This document shows positions 23,866 through 34,992 of a stretch of DNA of 64,000 nucleotides, one piece after another (within the stretch, counting starts at the first letter, position 1; every line of letters starts with the position of its first letter). The notes under the pieces were generated by a model. It had not been told where the DNA came from. It made no database searches and saw nothing but the letters and a program-made list of their open reading frames with translations. Source of the DNA: Strobilurus pachycystidiatus (lineage: Eukaryota; Basidiomycota; Agaricomycetes; Agaricales; Physalacriaceae). The stretch spans positions 2,294,001 through 2,358,000 of the forward strand of contig JAHLMK010000005.1 of NCBI GenBank assembly GCA_019915135.1. Reading direction: 5' to 3'. The translations under genes were made by a program, and so were the position numbers.

Positions 23866-25629
23866 TCACAAACGTCTAGTCTTACTCATACCTGTATGAA
23901 TCATCAGCAAAAATAGACGAAGTAATGCTCGTTGAAGCCTACCAGAAAGAATAGACACATCCAACCCCTCCTCCTTCAGCACCTGCAACCTCTGCACCAA
24001 CTCCGTTCCCTCCAACTTCCCATGCAACTCCATGACATCCTCATCCTCAAAATCCTCCGAATCGTACTCGTCCGCATCCACTCCCAGTATATCCTTCGTA
24101 TCCAGCTCCACTACGAAGCTCTTGATTCTAGCATTCGTCGCCCTCCACCTCGACTCCGCAATATCGATGATCATCTGCTCCGTCTTCCTCTGCTTCTCTG
24201 ACCGGGTTTTCAGCCCCAAAAACGCATGCACCGACATCCTCAACGTCAGAACCTCCAAGTCCGGGAACATCCCGTACCCATACTTTAGCGGCCCAAAGAT
24301 CAGATCGAACGGCGGGTCCGTGTTGCTCATGTCAATGTCCAGACGCGGGACGTACGAGACCGCGTTGATGAAGAGCAATAACGGCCTCGGAACGGCCGTG
24401 AGGCTGCTATCCTGCGTCAACCTCACTTCCTGCAGCTTGAACTTGGACCGCTTGGCGAACGCTTGGAAGGTCTCCCAATCCGAATCGGCGAAGTCTTCGA
24501 AGTAGCCTGCGACGGAGAACGTCTCGAGTGCGGGACAGGTGATGTACGGTAGGCGTTGGAATGGGGATCGCGTTTCGAGAGACTTGAGGTGGAGGAGACT
24601 GGCGATCTCACCAGTGTACGTGGTGTCGCCTTCGTCTTCGTCTGATATTGTACTGTCGATGAGAGACACCAGATCATGGCACTGTGAGAGTATGCCCATG
24701 ATCATATCCGATCCCAGGTTGGCGAATTCGATCTCGAGGTGTGTGAGCTTCCCCCAGGGAAGGATGAGTTGCTCTTTGGTGATCTGGCCCCCAATACAGA
24801 GACGTGCGTGGGTGAGTTGAGGAGCGTCGAAGACAACTTTGTAGAAGGCTCGAGATCTTGGATGATAATGCTCCTCTGGATCTCCAACCATGCTATGGCC
24901 CCCATCCATGTTTAGGTACAGTTTCTTCAAAATAGTGGCCTCCGATGAGAAGTTCTTCAAGTTGGACAAGTCGCCGCTGACACGGAGTTCTTCCAAACGC
25001 GAGGCGTGCGCGAACAGTAGTTCGGTGTATGTCGGCGGTGCGCATGCGAGGTACGCTTCTAGAGCGACGCTGAGCGGGAGTGAGCCAGAGCGTGCAAGGA
25101 CGTCCAAGACAACTTGGCGGTGAAAGGCATTTTTGGGACTTTCTTCATCGTCCATGCTGAACTCGGAGTGAGTGTCGTCCCCTTCGACGACCTCAATATT
25201 CCTCTCGTCCCTCAACGCGAAGCAGCTCCACAGAGCCGGCGTCTCCCATGCCACCTTACGCCAAAGCTGGCACACCTTCCCAAGTGGCCACGGCCCTTCC
25301 GTCGCTGTTCCAAATATCGGAAATGGGGCGGTGAGCGTGAAGGAGAATATGTGGGCGAGGATCTCAGGCGGAAGGCGGGACATGGGTGGATCCAGTGCCG
25401 TATGCGCATTCACAAAGTCGAGGATTTGGTCGCGATCCCTTTCTGCTTCTTCCAGAGCGCGGCGCAGAGAGTCAACTCGCGCCACGGCGTCATTCAGATC
25501 CTGGCGGATGGTGGTCACGAAAGCTTTTATTTTTGGGCGCATGTCGTCGAGCTCACTGGGAGATGCTTCAGCGCCATCGAGGAGGTGCCGATAAGGCGAT
25601 GGCCAATCGCAAAGACGCTGTCCTTTCAT
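23866..25629 (-). CDS. F-box protein with N-terminal coiled coil
   Basis: Frame of 587 codons. An N-terminal coiled coil (ARVDSLRRALEEAERDRDQI) is immediately followed by the F-box MSRLPPEILAHIFSFTL...VCQLWRKVAWETPALWSCF, the standard agaricomycete arrangement. The remainder is LRR-like (ATILKKLYLNMDGG, KLTHLEIEFANLG, HLKSLETRS, PDLEVLTLRMS) with an acidic patch DEYDSEDFEDEDVME near the C-terminus. A 51-nt intron (GTAGGCTTC...CATACAG) could lie just before the stop; both readings end at the same stop, giving VSILSG-MSKTRRL if spliced. Presumed SCF adaptor, target unknown. Confidence 0.82.
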   Translation of the reverse strand: MKGQRLCDWPSPYRHLLDGAEASPSELDDMRPKIKAFVTTIRQDLNDAVARVDSLRRALEEAERDRDQILDFVNAHTALDPPMSRLPPEILAHIFSFTLTAPFPIFGTATEGPWPLGKVCQLWRKVAWETPALWSCFALRDERNIEVVEGDDTHSEFSMDDEESPKNAFHRQVVLDVLARSGSLPLSVALEAYLACAPPTYTELLFAHASRLEELRVSGDLSNLKNFSSEATILKKLYLNMDGGHSMVGDPEEHYHPRSRAFYKVVFDAPQLTHARLCIGGQITKEQLILPWGKLTHLEIEFANLGSDMIMGILSQCHDLVSLIDSTISDEDEGDTTYTGEIASLLHLKSLETRSPFQRLPYITCPALETFSVAGYFEDFADSDWETFQAFAKRSKFKLQEVRLTQDSSLTAVPRPLLLFINAVSYVPRLDIDMSNTDPPFDLIFGPLKYGYGMFPDLEVLTLRMSVHAFLGLKTRSEKQRKTEQMIIDIAESRWRATNARIKSFVVELDTKDILGVDADEYDSEDFEDEDVMELHGKLEGTELVQRLQVLKEEGLDVSILSGRLQRALLRLFLLMIHTGMSKTRRL

Positions 25630-26754
25630 CGATGGTTTGCAGCCGCAACTTTTGCAGTCGTCGAGCGGACCTGACAGTGACAGCCGTTGAGCTGCCTTTC
25701 ATGATCTTTCAAAGAGAAATGCCACGCACTCTGTTGCTCCACCATTTCATATACGAGTAAACTTGTTATCCAAGAAGGTTGTCGGTAAAGCAAGAAAGGC
25801 CGGTGGCAACGATGGCAACAATCGTCAGTCAGTAAAGACTTCGAATGGAGGCAGAGGAGAAGGATAATGCCGTCACAAAGCAAGGCTGTCACTGTCACGT
25901 GCGCGTGGATCTTCGGTCACGCCTCAGTCTCCCTCTGTCAGTGTTCCGATTCGGTTCCTACTTCCCTTTCATCCCCCATCATTGTTACATAAATACTCCG
26001 AAAACACGCTACTACGTGTTAATACTCACCGTGGATAAGACTAGTACTGAGCGCGAGGGAAGCCATTATGCCGCTACAATGCGCCTGGCGCTATACGACA
26101 AATTCACCAACTGGCTGTTCCTGACTTTTCACGGTTCGCTAAACCTGGTACAAGGCTGTCGATGTTACTGCCTTCCTCTCCATTTACAAGAGCAAGCAAC
26201 CGATGATTCTGGAGCTCAAGGATGTGGCCGCAGAGAAACGCATTTGCTCAAAAGACTCGATGCAGACTTGTCCAATATCTATCTTTACGGTGTCACCGCC
26301 CAAGCTACAAGTACGTTAAGGAGTCGTTCATTCTTTGGTTGTGCGCGGCGATACTCAAACCCCGATTTGGCTGAATACAACCTTGTAGCGCGATATTCCA
26401 CACACGCTGATCTGGCCTTCAAAGTTCTGGTCTGATCAATTGCCGTATTTCCAAGTCTTTTCGTTTCTGTCGTGAGCCCACAAATGGGTCGACACCAGCC
26501 AACGCTCTTGTTTGTTTTTCAATACGGGAACCGGTGCTTACTCCTTCCCTTCTAGAACAGAAGTTCTGTTGATGGTCTATTTCAGACTTTATGATTATCA
26601 ACACTAACACACCACGGTGAGGCTCGGGACAGAACTTACGGTATTACTTAGCCGCTAATACAGACCGTCCGGGCCTAAAAAGTGGGCGGAGGACGCTGAG
26701 ACGTTTCTACTGGTATATATACTGGACATCGACTCGACTGGGAAAGTCAACACG
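25630..26754. other. 1.1-kb intergenic region with a possible gene fragment
   Basis: Between divergent genes. Around 26140-26300 on the plus strand a protein-like frame can be read (VDVTAFLSIYKSKQPMILEL, then KDVAAEKR), but no start, stop or homolog is evident. It may be a relic. Confidence 0.3.
26712..26723 (+). promoter_or_regulatory. TATA-like element before the hemerythrin gene
   Basis: GGTATATATACT, about 35 bp upstream of the ATG at 26755. The spacing implies a very short 5' leader if this is the TATA box. Confidence 0.4.
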
Positions 26755-27707
26755 ATGTCCTATCTTCTCATTGGTCAGTCCCCAGAAAACAATACAAACA
26801 CTCTTCACTAATTTGGGAGGTAGATGTACCAGCTGGGAACCCCGAGGACCTTTTCGACCGACAAGCAATGTACGTTGTGCGCGCAGCCTACTCAAACGCC
26901 CGTCTAACCATGTAGCAATTGACAGGGATATGGCTGTAGTACACAACGCCTTCATCAGGTCTATCAATGCCATGCTCGAACATGCACACACTGTACCACG
27001 CTCTAAGATCGGCGCGTTCATGTTCTTCTGTTCGACTTTCGTAAGGCTCAGTCTCAGTCCCAGTCGGCTGGGCTCGCTCACACCGAGAACAGACGGAAAT
27101 GCTTCACCATCACCATGAGCTCGAAGATGTGCTGGTATTTCCTTTCCTGGAAGAGCGTCTAGGGAAAGGAACACTCGCCGTCAACGTCGAGCAACACCAT
27201 GCCTTCACGCCAGCTTTCGACCGCTTCAACGAATATCTCGTGGCAGTGACGGCCAATATAGATGTTTACGATGCGAGGAAGTTTTACGAGCTAATACAGG
27301 CTCTCGCGACAGAGGTCAGGCGCTTTCATCATGTCTGCTCAAGTCATCGCCGTTTACCAGAATGTTGATCCAGGAAATCGGCACGCTCGACGCAGACCGT
27401 CTTCGCGCGTCATTGTCACACGAAGAGATGAAGTTGCTGCTCCAGCAGCAAGAAGAAAGGATAAAACCAGTCATGACTTTCGATAGAAATATCCCATATG
27501 TCCTTACAGTCACCGATGCGGTGGCGCAACCATGGTGAGTTCGCTCTTGTGACAGAATTGGAAACGTATGCTTGACTTCACTTGCCTAGGTTCGCAGTTC
27601 CCAAAGTCCTCATTTGGATCATCAACTTGTGGCCGGGGTACGCTAAAAAGCACAAGGACGCATGGTCATTCGGGCCTTTCGATACTTGGGGCAGGCCCAG
27701 GAAGTGA
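26755..27707 (+). CDS. Hemerythrin-like (HHE) domain protein
   Basis: Several short exons. The start exon MSYLLI joins DVPAGNPEDLFDRQAM through GTCAGT...GGTAG, then DMAVVHNAFIRSINAM. The four-helix metal-binding bundle supplies histidines: H in VVHNAF, the cluster TEMLHHHHELED with acidic E/D, and H/E in VNVEQHHAF. A C-terminal part ends GPFDTWGRPRK. Such domains bind a non-haem di-iron centre; roles in oxygen, NO or iron handling are known for some members, but none can be assigned here. It converges on the F-box gene at 27848, leaving about 140 bp. Confidence 0.8.
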
Positions 27708-27847
27708 TTTTGATAATGGCTGATTTTAATGAGATTCTCATTCACTCTGCGAACGATGAGTATATGGGATTCTTTTTGCAATATTACACCAGGTAAATTC
27801 TAATAGGATTGTTATTATTCGGTGCAGAAGATACCTGTATAGATCAC

Positions 27848-29377
27848 TCACTTGCGCAACATTATGTCCATTCCTTGCTCAGCCAACAAGTCAAGTTCCC
27901 GCAATAGGTCTACGACCTCTGATGAATTCGAGTTGTTGACCCAATCTACGTGCAAGGTCTTCAATCCGCGACGCCGGGACTGGATGAAGTCCACGAATGA
28001 ACGCGTTACGGCTAGACCATCTTGTGCCACAAGAGCCAATGTCTTTAGGCCAGGAGCAAGTGTCGTCTCGCCATCGCCCAAGCCTAAGCACGACCAAGAA
28101 ATGCATCCGCCAGCTTCGAGATGCCGTATCTCCAGGCGCGTTATGTGAGGAGCCGACTGCAAGATCTCCCGCAATCGCTGCATATCCTCCGTCGAGCTGA
28201 GATCCACTTTGCCAAAGGACAGCTCTCGTAACGAGTCTCGAAGCTGAGGGCCAAACGGCCGAACACTCGAGACAGGAACATCAAGGTTCAGAGTGCGAAG
28301 GTTGGGTACGTTCAGATGCGCGAGTACGTGTGCCGCAATTTCGCCCCTTTGTCCGCGGATGGTGACAGTCTCGACGGCCTGGTGCGGCCATGCGCGACTC
28401 CAGCGAGGACAATACATGTCGGCATCGGAAGGCGGAGTTTCGGGTTCCTCGAATGTCAATGATTGCAACGAGGGATACTCCTTCAGGATGAAGTCTACAC
28501 GATTGACTTGCCCGATACCTGCGTGCCCGATGTAGTTCTTTGGCTGTCCGAAGGAGACCTTCAAGTACGGGATGATAAACTCGTCAGCGAGGTCGAAGGT
28601 TTGGAGGTTAGGAGCATTCAGAGCGTTGAACATCTCTATACGCGGTGCGCCTCGCATAGTTACTGCTCGCTTGACCCGCTCGATGCGCACAGACCGAAGG
28701 GCCGAAAATGATGGAGAATGGTGCTGGAAAGAGGCGAAGCCAACGTGGGACAGGGAGAAGCGGGCATGTGTCCATCGTGGTGTGGAGCTAGCCAGGATGG
28801 GCATGGCGTGATGGCCGATGGTAGCCTCGTAGTCGGAAGAGTGAATTCGCGCCACGAGCGGGTGGTTTCTAGAGCGCGAGAGATATAGGGACAGAAGATT
28901 GGTCGCAGTCGCATTTGGGTGGTGGTCGAAGGAGAATGTGAGGTCGGTCCAGAGTCGGGATGTGTACAAGGCAGCATGCCGCCAGCGAGAGGAAACATGG
29001 GAAACAACCCATGGGAGGCGGGTCATACTCAGAGAGTCGGGGAAACATCCTCTCCGAAAATCCGACACAGACAGCTCTGAGCAGTTGGCTTCGAGGTCAA
29101 TGGCGGCCGTGAAGATCTCCACCAGTATTTCGAAGGGGAGAGAGCATACTGGATGCAACATGGTCTTCAAGCCCCGTACTGCCATCTCCCCCTCCGCCTT
29201 CTCGGGCATTATACGCTCCGGGTTGACTGGCTCTGTCAGCATCCGCTGTGAGAGGCGTTGTTCGTTCTGGTGCAGACGGGCTTCGAGATCGGTGCGCTCT
29301 TCCTCGTAAATTGGATCGTTCGAGGCGAGAAGGCACTGATATTTATCTGCCTGGAAATTTAATGTGGACGACGTCAA
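27848..29377 (-). CDS. F-box protein
   Basis: Single-exon frame of 509 codons. An N-terminal helical part (RTDLEARLHQNEQRLSQRM) precedes the F-box CSLPFEILVEIFTAAID...VVSHVSSRWRHAALYTSRLWTDLTF. LRR-like segments (PNLQTFDLADE, PSLQSLTFEEP, PNLRTLNLDVP, DSLRELSFGKV, PGLKTLALVA) run to a C-terminus ending EQGMDIMLRK. Third unrelated-looking F-box gene in the window. Presumed SCF substrate adaptor. Confidence 0.82.
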   Translation of the reverse strand: MTSSTLNFQADKYQCLLASNDPIYEEERTDLEARLHQNEQRLSQRMLTEPVNPERIMPEKAEGEMAVRGLKTMLHPVCSLPFEILVEIFTAAIDLEANCSELSVSDFRRGCFPDSLSMTRLPWVVSHVSSRWRHAALYTSRLWTDLTFSFDHHPNATATNLLSLYLSRSRNHPLVARIHSSDYEATIGHHAMPILASSTPRWTHARFSLSHVGFASFQHHSPSFSALRSVRIERVKRAVTMRGAPRIEMFNALNAPNLQTFDLADEFIIPYLKVSFGQPKNYIGHAGIGQVNRVDFILKEYPSLQSLTFEEPETPPSDADMYCPRWSRAWPHQAVETVTIRGQRGEIAAHVLAHLNVPNLRTLNLDVPVSSVRPFGPQLRDSLRELSFGKVDLSSTEDMQRLREILQSAPHITRLEIRHLEAGGCISWSCLGLGDGETTLAPGLKTLALVAQDGLAVTRSFVDFIQSRRRGLKTLHVDWVNNSNSSEVVDLLRELDLLAEQGMDIMLRK

Positions 29378-30643
29378 CGACTCGGATCCATGATGAAGGT
29401 ATTTAGTTTCCGCCTAAACTTGAGTTGTTAGTTTGTATCATGACAGAGGAAGGGGACACCAACGATAGGCATGGGACGGGGGACAGAGGTAAGTACTAGT
29501 GCGTTGTCCGATGGAGGGTTGAGGGTGCTTAAGAGGCAAATCCAGGTCTGGGGCATGTCCGCAGTGAGGCAGCTCACGTCAGAATTCAGGCTCAATGACC
29601 AATGACTCGACATCCTCCGCACAAACTTCTCCGTATCCGGCGCATATGAACATCGGGGGTATCAAAGTCATAAGGCAAGGTGGATCATGGACTGATGAGA
29701 GTGGGTGTATGTTCGGTCTTGGTCGGATATAGCAGTCAAAGACATATTCGCGTCCGCCGCGGATGAAGTAGGATCCTCTGACCTAGAGAACGCAGTGTGG
29801 ACGAATGAGAAGGTAGAGTCGGCCGAGACGTGCTAGTACTAGCTAGATTTCTTCCGCCACATGCAACCCAGGCCAGATATCATTGGCCAGGGAAGCGAAA
29901 CACACAATTCCGCGACTGACCTCGGTTATCTTCGCCCGGAAATGATACTCCATCCTAAGAGTGAAGAAGCATGGATACAGCACGAATCAATACATCGGGG
30001 CTCCGCTGTCATCACCTTGCAACGTCAATGATGCTCCGTGGTAGGGCGGGATTGGTGGGTACAGCCGACCGGTGTCTCGGAATATGCGCGAAGATAGCAC
30101 TGTACGACTGTGTGGACGGGTGTGCACTATGTCGGGACTCGGAAAACTACAGGCCGACGCATGGTATTCTTGTCGAGCCCGTGTCGGGGGCGGCCTCCGT
30201 CACTAGCCATATCGCATTAATGTGGAGATACGGCATACATGAGGACAGAGCACACCGCCTATGTTCGAGCTCGTCCTCCAGTTCCTTCTGGGCGCCCAGA
30301 ACAATTCCAAAAAGCGACTATTCGTTGCAGGCCATTTCCATCGAGCGATTGGGCACTGTCCGGGCGGCAGACGAGGTCTACCATCGACGGGCAAGCAGCA
30401 AAGATGGTGGTCGAAAGGAAAGAGGAGATTGAGAAGACGTCATTTCTGCCTGCGGCGTAAATCGCGTCGTGGCGGGAACGTGGTCGGGACTGGTCGGGGC
30501 CCGGACCAAAGTGAGATGATGCATGTGATTAGGCATGATAGCACCAGAGACTCTGCCAGACTGCTCCAGCACGGAATGCTGGCGGAATGAATGAATAAAA
30601 TGAAACTTCAGGAAGCTCTTATCATATCTTGGGTACATATGTA
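29378..30643. other. 1.27-kb intergenic region
   Basis: Upstream of the F-box gene and downstream of the MDR gene. Open frames up to about 150 codons (for example 29971-30432) lack family motifs and overlap others on both strands. No supported gene. Confidence 0.4.
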
Positions 30644-31873
30644 CTAATCATGCGGATGCGCCACAAGCTTTTGGCCACTAATTTGATTATTCTTCATCCT
30701 GTCCAAAGCTGCCGGTATTCCTCCCAGTCCACCCTCGACGACCTCGTATCTATTCGGCTGTGGGTCAAGTCAGTACATATATATCATCCAGAAAAGAGAT
30801 CAGCGTACTACGATGACACCCTCCTCAACAAGCCTGGTCAAATTCTTGATCACAAGCCGTCCAAATTCACGATGCGTAGGTGGATGCACGCTGCCCAACA
30901 CGCCCATCAACTTCTTGTTCTCCCCAGGTTTGTTGATCTCAGTGTTCAAAGATTGGACTGTAACAGCTTTGCCTCCGTCCGATAGCAGGTCGTACGCCGC
31001 CTGTTGAGACTCGGGAAATCCGACAGCGTCGAACACGATCTTGATGGGATCGGTGGTGAGTTCTTTGGTGGCGGACGGCAAAGACGGGAGAGGTGTCGAT
31101 GAACGATCTATAACATCGGTAGCACCAAGGGACTTGATGTACTCAGCGTGGCGCGAGGACGCGTAGGTGATGATACGCGTGTAGCCAAGGAATTTCAGCA
31201 GTGAGATCGCTAAATCTACGCGTCAATTCCGTCGAATCAAAGACCTGTTAACAAAAAGAAACACACCATATTGTCCTACTGACGTGCTACCACCAATGAC
31301 AAAGGCGGTCTCTCCGGCGTGTTTAGGCTCCCAGGAAAAGGTAGGATTGAGTCCGGCCCCAATAGGCGCGTCGGCGAAAAGACCCACGCATGCAGCCATG
31401 AATGCGACCGGGATGGTACTAGCTTGGTCGATGTTTATGTTGTTTGGGAGCTGTCTCGAGTTTAGAACGTCAACCCGGCATCAAGAAGATAGACCCACTT
31501 TGGCCACGAGATCAGCAGGAATCAAGGTATAGTGCTGGAACGACGCGCGGTCATTGGAGAACCATCCTTGGCAGAACCTGCAGAAATAGTCCAGCTTACT
31601 GTCCACAGCTGCAATGAGGCGCACTCACACTTGGTCGCCCTTTTTCCATCCCTCAACACCCTCTCCAACCGCCTCGATCTCCCCGGCGACATCCGTCCCA
31701 ACGATCGCGGGGTAACTCTGCACAAATGCGCCGTACACCTGGATCTTCCAATCCACGGGATTGAGACTCGTAGCCAAGACTTTGATGAGAACCTCCCCGG
31801 GCGGAGGCGTAGGAATATCGCGTGGTCCTAGGACGAAAGGACCTTGCTTCGATTCGATGAAGAGGGCTTGCAT
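30644..31873 (-). CDS. Zinc-independent MDR-superfamily oxidoreductase (enoyl-reductase/ToxD type)
   Basis: Medium-chain dehydrogenase/reductase. Start MQALFIESK at 31873, a GroES-like domain (IPTPPPGEVLIKVLATSLNPVDWKI, VGTDVAGEIEAVGEGV), then the nucleotide-binding domain with GETAFVIGGSTSVGQY, IITYASSRHAEYIKSLGATDVID and VFDAVG. The C-terminal exon (GGIPAALDRMKNNQISGQKL) stops at 30644. The catalytic-zinc cysteine near residue 40 is replaced by N-P-V-D-W, so this belongs to the NADPH-dependent zinc-free branch. Members reduce enoyl or quinone substrates, some in secondary metabolism. Four or more short introns. Substrate not predictable. Confidence 0.85.
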
Positions 31874-32050
31874 AGCGTCGGGCGTGATTGGAGGTAAGGC
31901 AGGGTGCTGGATGCTGTGGTGCCCAGAAGCTTAGGGGGTCGCTGTATGTAAGCAAAGGACACGAACGTCAGGAAGAAGCTGAGGAGTCCGGCTATTTGAA
32001 AGCCGATCGTCGGTTATATTGAATGCGCCCACATACATACACAACTCGTT

Positions 32051-32967
32051 CTACAACAATGATACTCCTTCCGAGTCCTCAACTTTGCTAAAATACTTTG
32101 GAAGCAAAAATCCATCGGCATCACCTTCTGTAAGAACGACCCCGTTATCGGAGAGCAGGAATTTTATGCCGTCATCTAGAGCTTTCTGGACGTCGACGTA
32201 GACGAAAACCTTCGCTGTCTTTCTCATGCCTGACATAATGAGGGAAGTTTTACTCTCCTTCGAGAAGATATCTCACCGCTGATAGCGTCATGTCCCTGCG
32301 CCAGATGAATGTGGTTTCGCGTCATTTTTGACAAGCCTTGCGTAGCTGAAATATCGGTTCGATGAATAGCAGTGAAGATAGATACACGGAACACACAGAT
32401 CGATTTCCACGCTCCTTGATTTGTACCATGGACCGCTACGCCAGAGGGGATATCGGACACCGCTAATATAGGCGTCATCACGACTTGCACGGTCTACAAT
32501 TGCCTGAGATCAATAAGCCAACCGATAGCAATGCAGACACACCTTCAATGAATGTCCTTGATTGGCCTTGATCAACCACAGATCATCGTCTTTACAAACG
32601 AGCTCGTATCTCTTCTTCGCGTCCGCGCTGACGATTCCCTGCAACATCTCGAGCGTCAATGACTGGGACTTTAGCTTGGGATTCTCCAGCTACTAACAGA
32701 CGTGTCAGATCCTAAGAGAGCCACGAGGTCATTGGTACGCACCAGATCTGTGACTTGGACGTATCCATCGTCGCGTATCGGTATGCCTTCCTTCTCAGCT
32801 CCGTGGCGCAAGATATATGAAAGCGTTTTGCTGATGCGCACTTCAGGCGTGTCCTTCGGCAATCCACGGAGTTTGGATGAGACTGTCTGGCCGCCGCCCT
32901 TGTTCGCTGGCTTTCCAGCCTTTTTGTTCTTATGCTGAGGCTGGGACGATGATGAAGGCGAGGACAT
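32051..32967 (-). CDS. TPT1: tRNA 2'-phosphotransferase
   Basis: Enzyme that removes the 2'-phosphate left at the tRNA splice junction by the fungal ligase, transferring it to NAD+. A Lys/Ser-rich N-terminus leads into VRISKTLSYILRHGAEKEG and DDGYVQVTDLV, the classic TPT1/KptA winged-helix signature with the essential R-x2-R/H context. Further exons give RYELVCKDDDLWLIKANQGHS, then VAVHGTNQGAWKSI, LSKMTRNHIHLAQG and SGMRKTAKVFVYVDVQKAL (NAD+-binding half), ending GFLLPKYFSKVED. At least four introns. Length and motif order match the family; probably nuclear/cytosolic and essential. Confidence 0.93.
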
Positions 32968-33480
32968 GGCTGTTATGAATCAAGATGAGTTTCATGATGA
33001 CTCTGATGGATGACATGTCGCGCGTTCGACTCACGGTGCTGACCTTTTATTTATGTCTTCGACCCTTGTTTCTGTGCCACTGCTATCCCATAGCGAAATC
33101 CAGTATTCCCCAACAGAGAAGCTGATGTCACTCTCAAAATCACTACACAGCGACTTCGGATAGGGCCCGAGAACGACATCTACGCCTCCCACCCGTTCAG
33201 TTCATCTTTGTCTCAAGCGATGAATACAGCTAACTTTTTTGACAGCGGCGGTGCTTTATCCTTTCTTCTCTGCTCATTAACATTCTGAGGAGGAAGCGAA
33301 TCAGCCTCCGGCTCCCGCGTCCCCTCTCACATTCGGGCACGGACGCTCAGTGGATACATCACGACCCTACAGTATGCCAAATCAGCATCGTTTCGTAAGT
33401 CCCCAGTAAATCCCCAGTCAAGTACTCGAGTAAATATGATACCGTGACCAGCCTACTTCTCTCCACCACCATCCAAGAAA
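32968..33480. other. Divergent intergenic region
   Basis: Between TPT1 and the isomerase gene; holds both promoters. No other structure recognised. Confidence 0.3.
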
Positions 33481-34668
33481 ATGGCCGGCTCGCTCTCCAC
33501 TGAAATGATAAAGGTTTCTGAGCCGTCGCCGCATGTCTTTCACGTCGAAATGGCCAGGTGAGTTCGACTTTGCGAGTAGACCTCTGTCAGGCTGACGCCC
33601 ATCTAGGAAGCCGGTTAATGCGGTATCTATAGAGTGAGTGTGGAAATAGATGATTGAATTTAAGACGTATGGCCTACCACTGGAATTACTAGCTTCTGGA
33701 AGCAGTACAAGCAGGTGTTCGACACGCTTGCCAAGGAAGCCGATGTTCGTGCGGTCGTCGTATCCTCAGCAATCCCCAAGGTCTTTTCGGCGGGCATAGA
33801 TTGTACGCTCTCCTGTTCGCTTGCCTCCCTGCTGTTTGATCTCATCGGGCCTCCAAGTCTCCGACCCGGCAACAATGTCGCAAGTCGCCCCATTTCCAAA
33901 GGTCGATGGCGCGAGAAACGCTCTAGGCATCGCCTCCTTCCTCAGGGACGTTCAAGAAGCACTGGGCGCTCCCGCAAAATGCCCGTTCCCTGTAATCGTC
34001 GCGACTCACGGAGCCATCATCGGGCTGGGTATTGACCTCATTTGTGCATGTGATATCCGGTACGCTGCATCGAACTCCGTGTTCAGCATCAAGGTGAGCG
34101 TTGCATGGGCGCTTTCTCCACCGGGTGAATGTTAACGCCAGATGGAAACCATAGGAAGTCGATGCAGGGCTCGCTGCAGACATTGGCACTCTTGCATATT
34201 TGCCCAAGATCACAGGCAACATGTCGATGGTCAGGGAACTGGCGTATACGTCGCAGAATTTCTCTGCCTCCGTGGCGAAGGAGATTGGCATCCTCTCCAA
34301 GGTAGTCGAAGGAGGTAGAGATGAGGTCGTGAAGGCGGCACTCGACCTGGCTAAGGTCATTGCGTCAAAGTCGCCCATTGCTGTTGCTGGAACCAAACAG
34401 CTCATCGATCATGCAATTGATCATACGTAGGTGGTCTCATAGTCTCGCTGTTTGCGCTCTCAATTTCACAGAATTGCCGATAATCTCGAGTACACGACAA
34501 TATGGAATGGGGCCGCTTTGCAAGCAAAGGTGCGTATCTTTCTGCGTGGTAATGTGGCGGGCTTTCGCTGAGAAAATGTGCATCGTGCAGGATATGATGG
34601 AGCTTTTGGGGTCTTCCAAAGCTAAGAAGGCCCCGCAGTTTGCTCCGCTGCGAAGGTCCAAGTTGTGA
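33481..34668 (+). CDS. Peroxisomal delta(3,5)-delta(2,4)-dienoyl-CoA isomerase
   Basis: Crotonase-fold enzyme of the ECH1/Dci1 group, which isomerises dienoyl-CoA during beta-oxidation of unsaturated fatty acids. Start MAGSLSTEMIKVSE at 33481. Segments in order: HVFHVEMARKPVNA, FWKQYKQVFDTLAKEADVRAVVVSS, VFSAGID (oxyanion-hole strand), then CPFPVIVATHGAIIGLGIDLICACDIRYA, EVDAGLAADIGTLAYLPKI. The conserved acidic residues in EVDAGLAAD correspond to the catalytic Glu/Asp of ECH1. The final exon ends APLRRSKL, a perfect PTS1 peroxisomal signal. Five or six introns. Confident family and location; exact double-bond specificity is by analogy. Confidence 0.92.
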
Positions 34669-34992
34669 AGCATCATGTAGCAAACTTGAAGGTCATCATG
34701 CTGCATATCAAAGAAGTCAAAACTAGGTCAGAGTCAATCTGTATCATCTAGCGTCGAATATTACATAAAGCCTGCGCCGCCTGAGTGCTTGTTCAGATCT
34801 TAGGCCCTTCGAGTAGCATCGAGGTACTGAATGGTCGTGTTCGCTGCAAGTTCAGGAATCAACAAAGCACATAGTCGGCCGAGCGCAGTGTGGTGGCAAT
34901 CCTACAGTCGACTTGAGTTTTCGTACCGAAATTCCTTCAGAATTCGATGAAGCCTGGATGAAGCTGTCAGATAAGTATATGAAACAGTGTAC
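34669..34992. other. Convergent intergenic region
   Basis: 3' flanks of the isomerase and bHLH genes; nothing else recognised. Confidence 0.3.
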
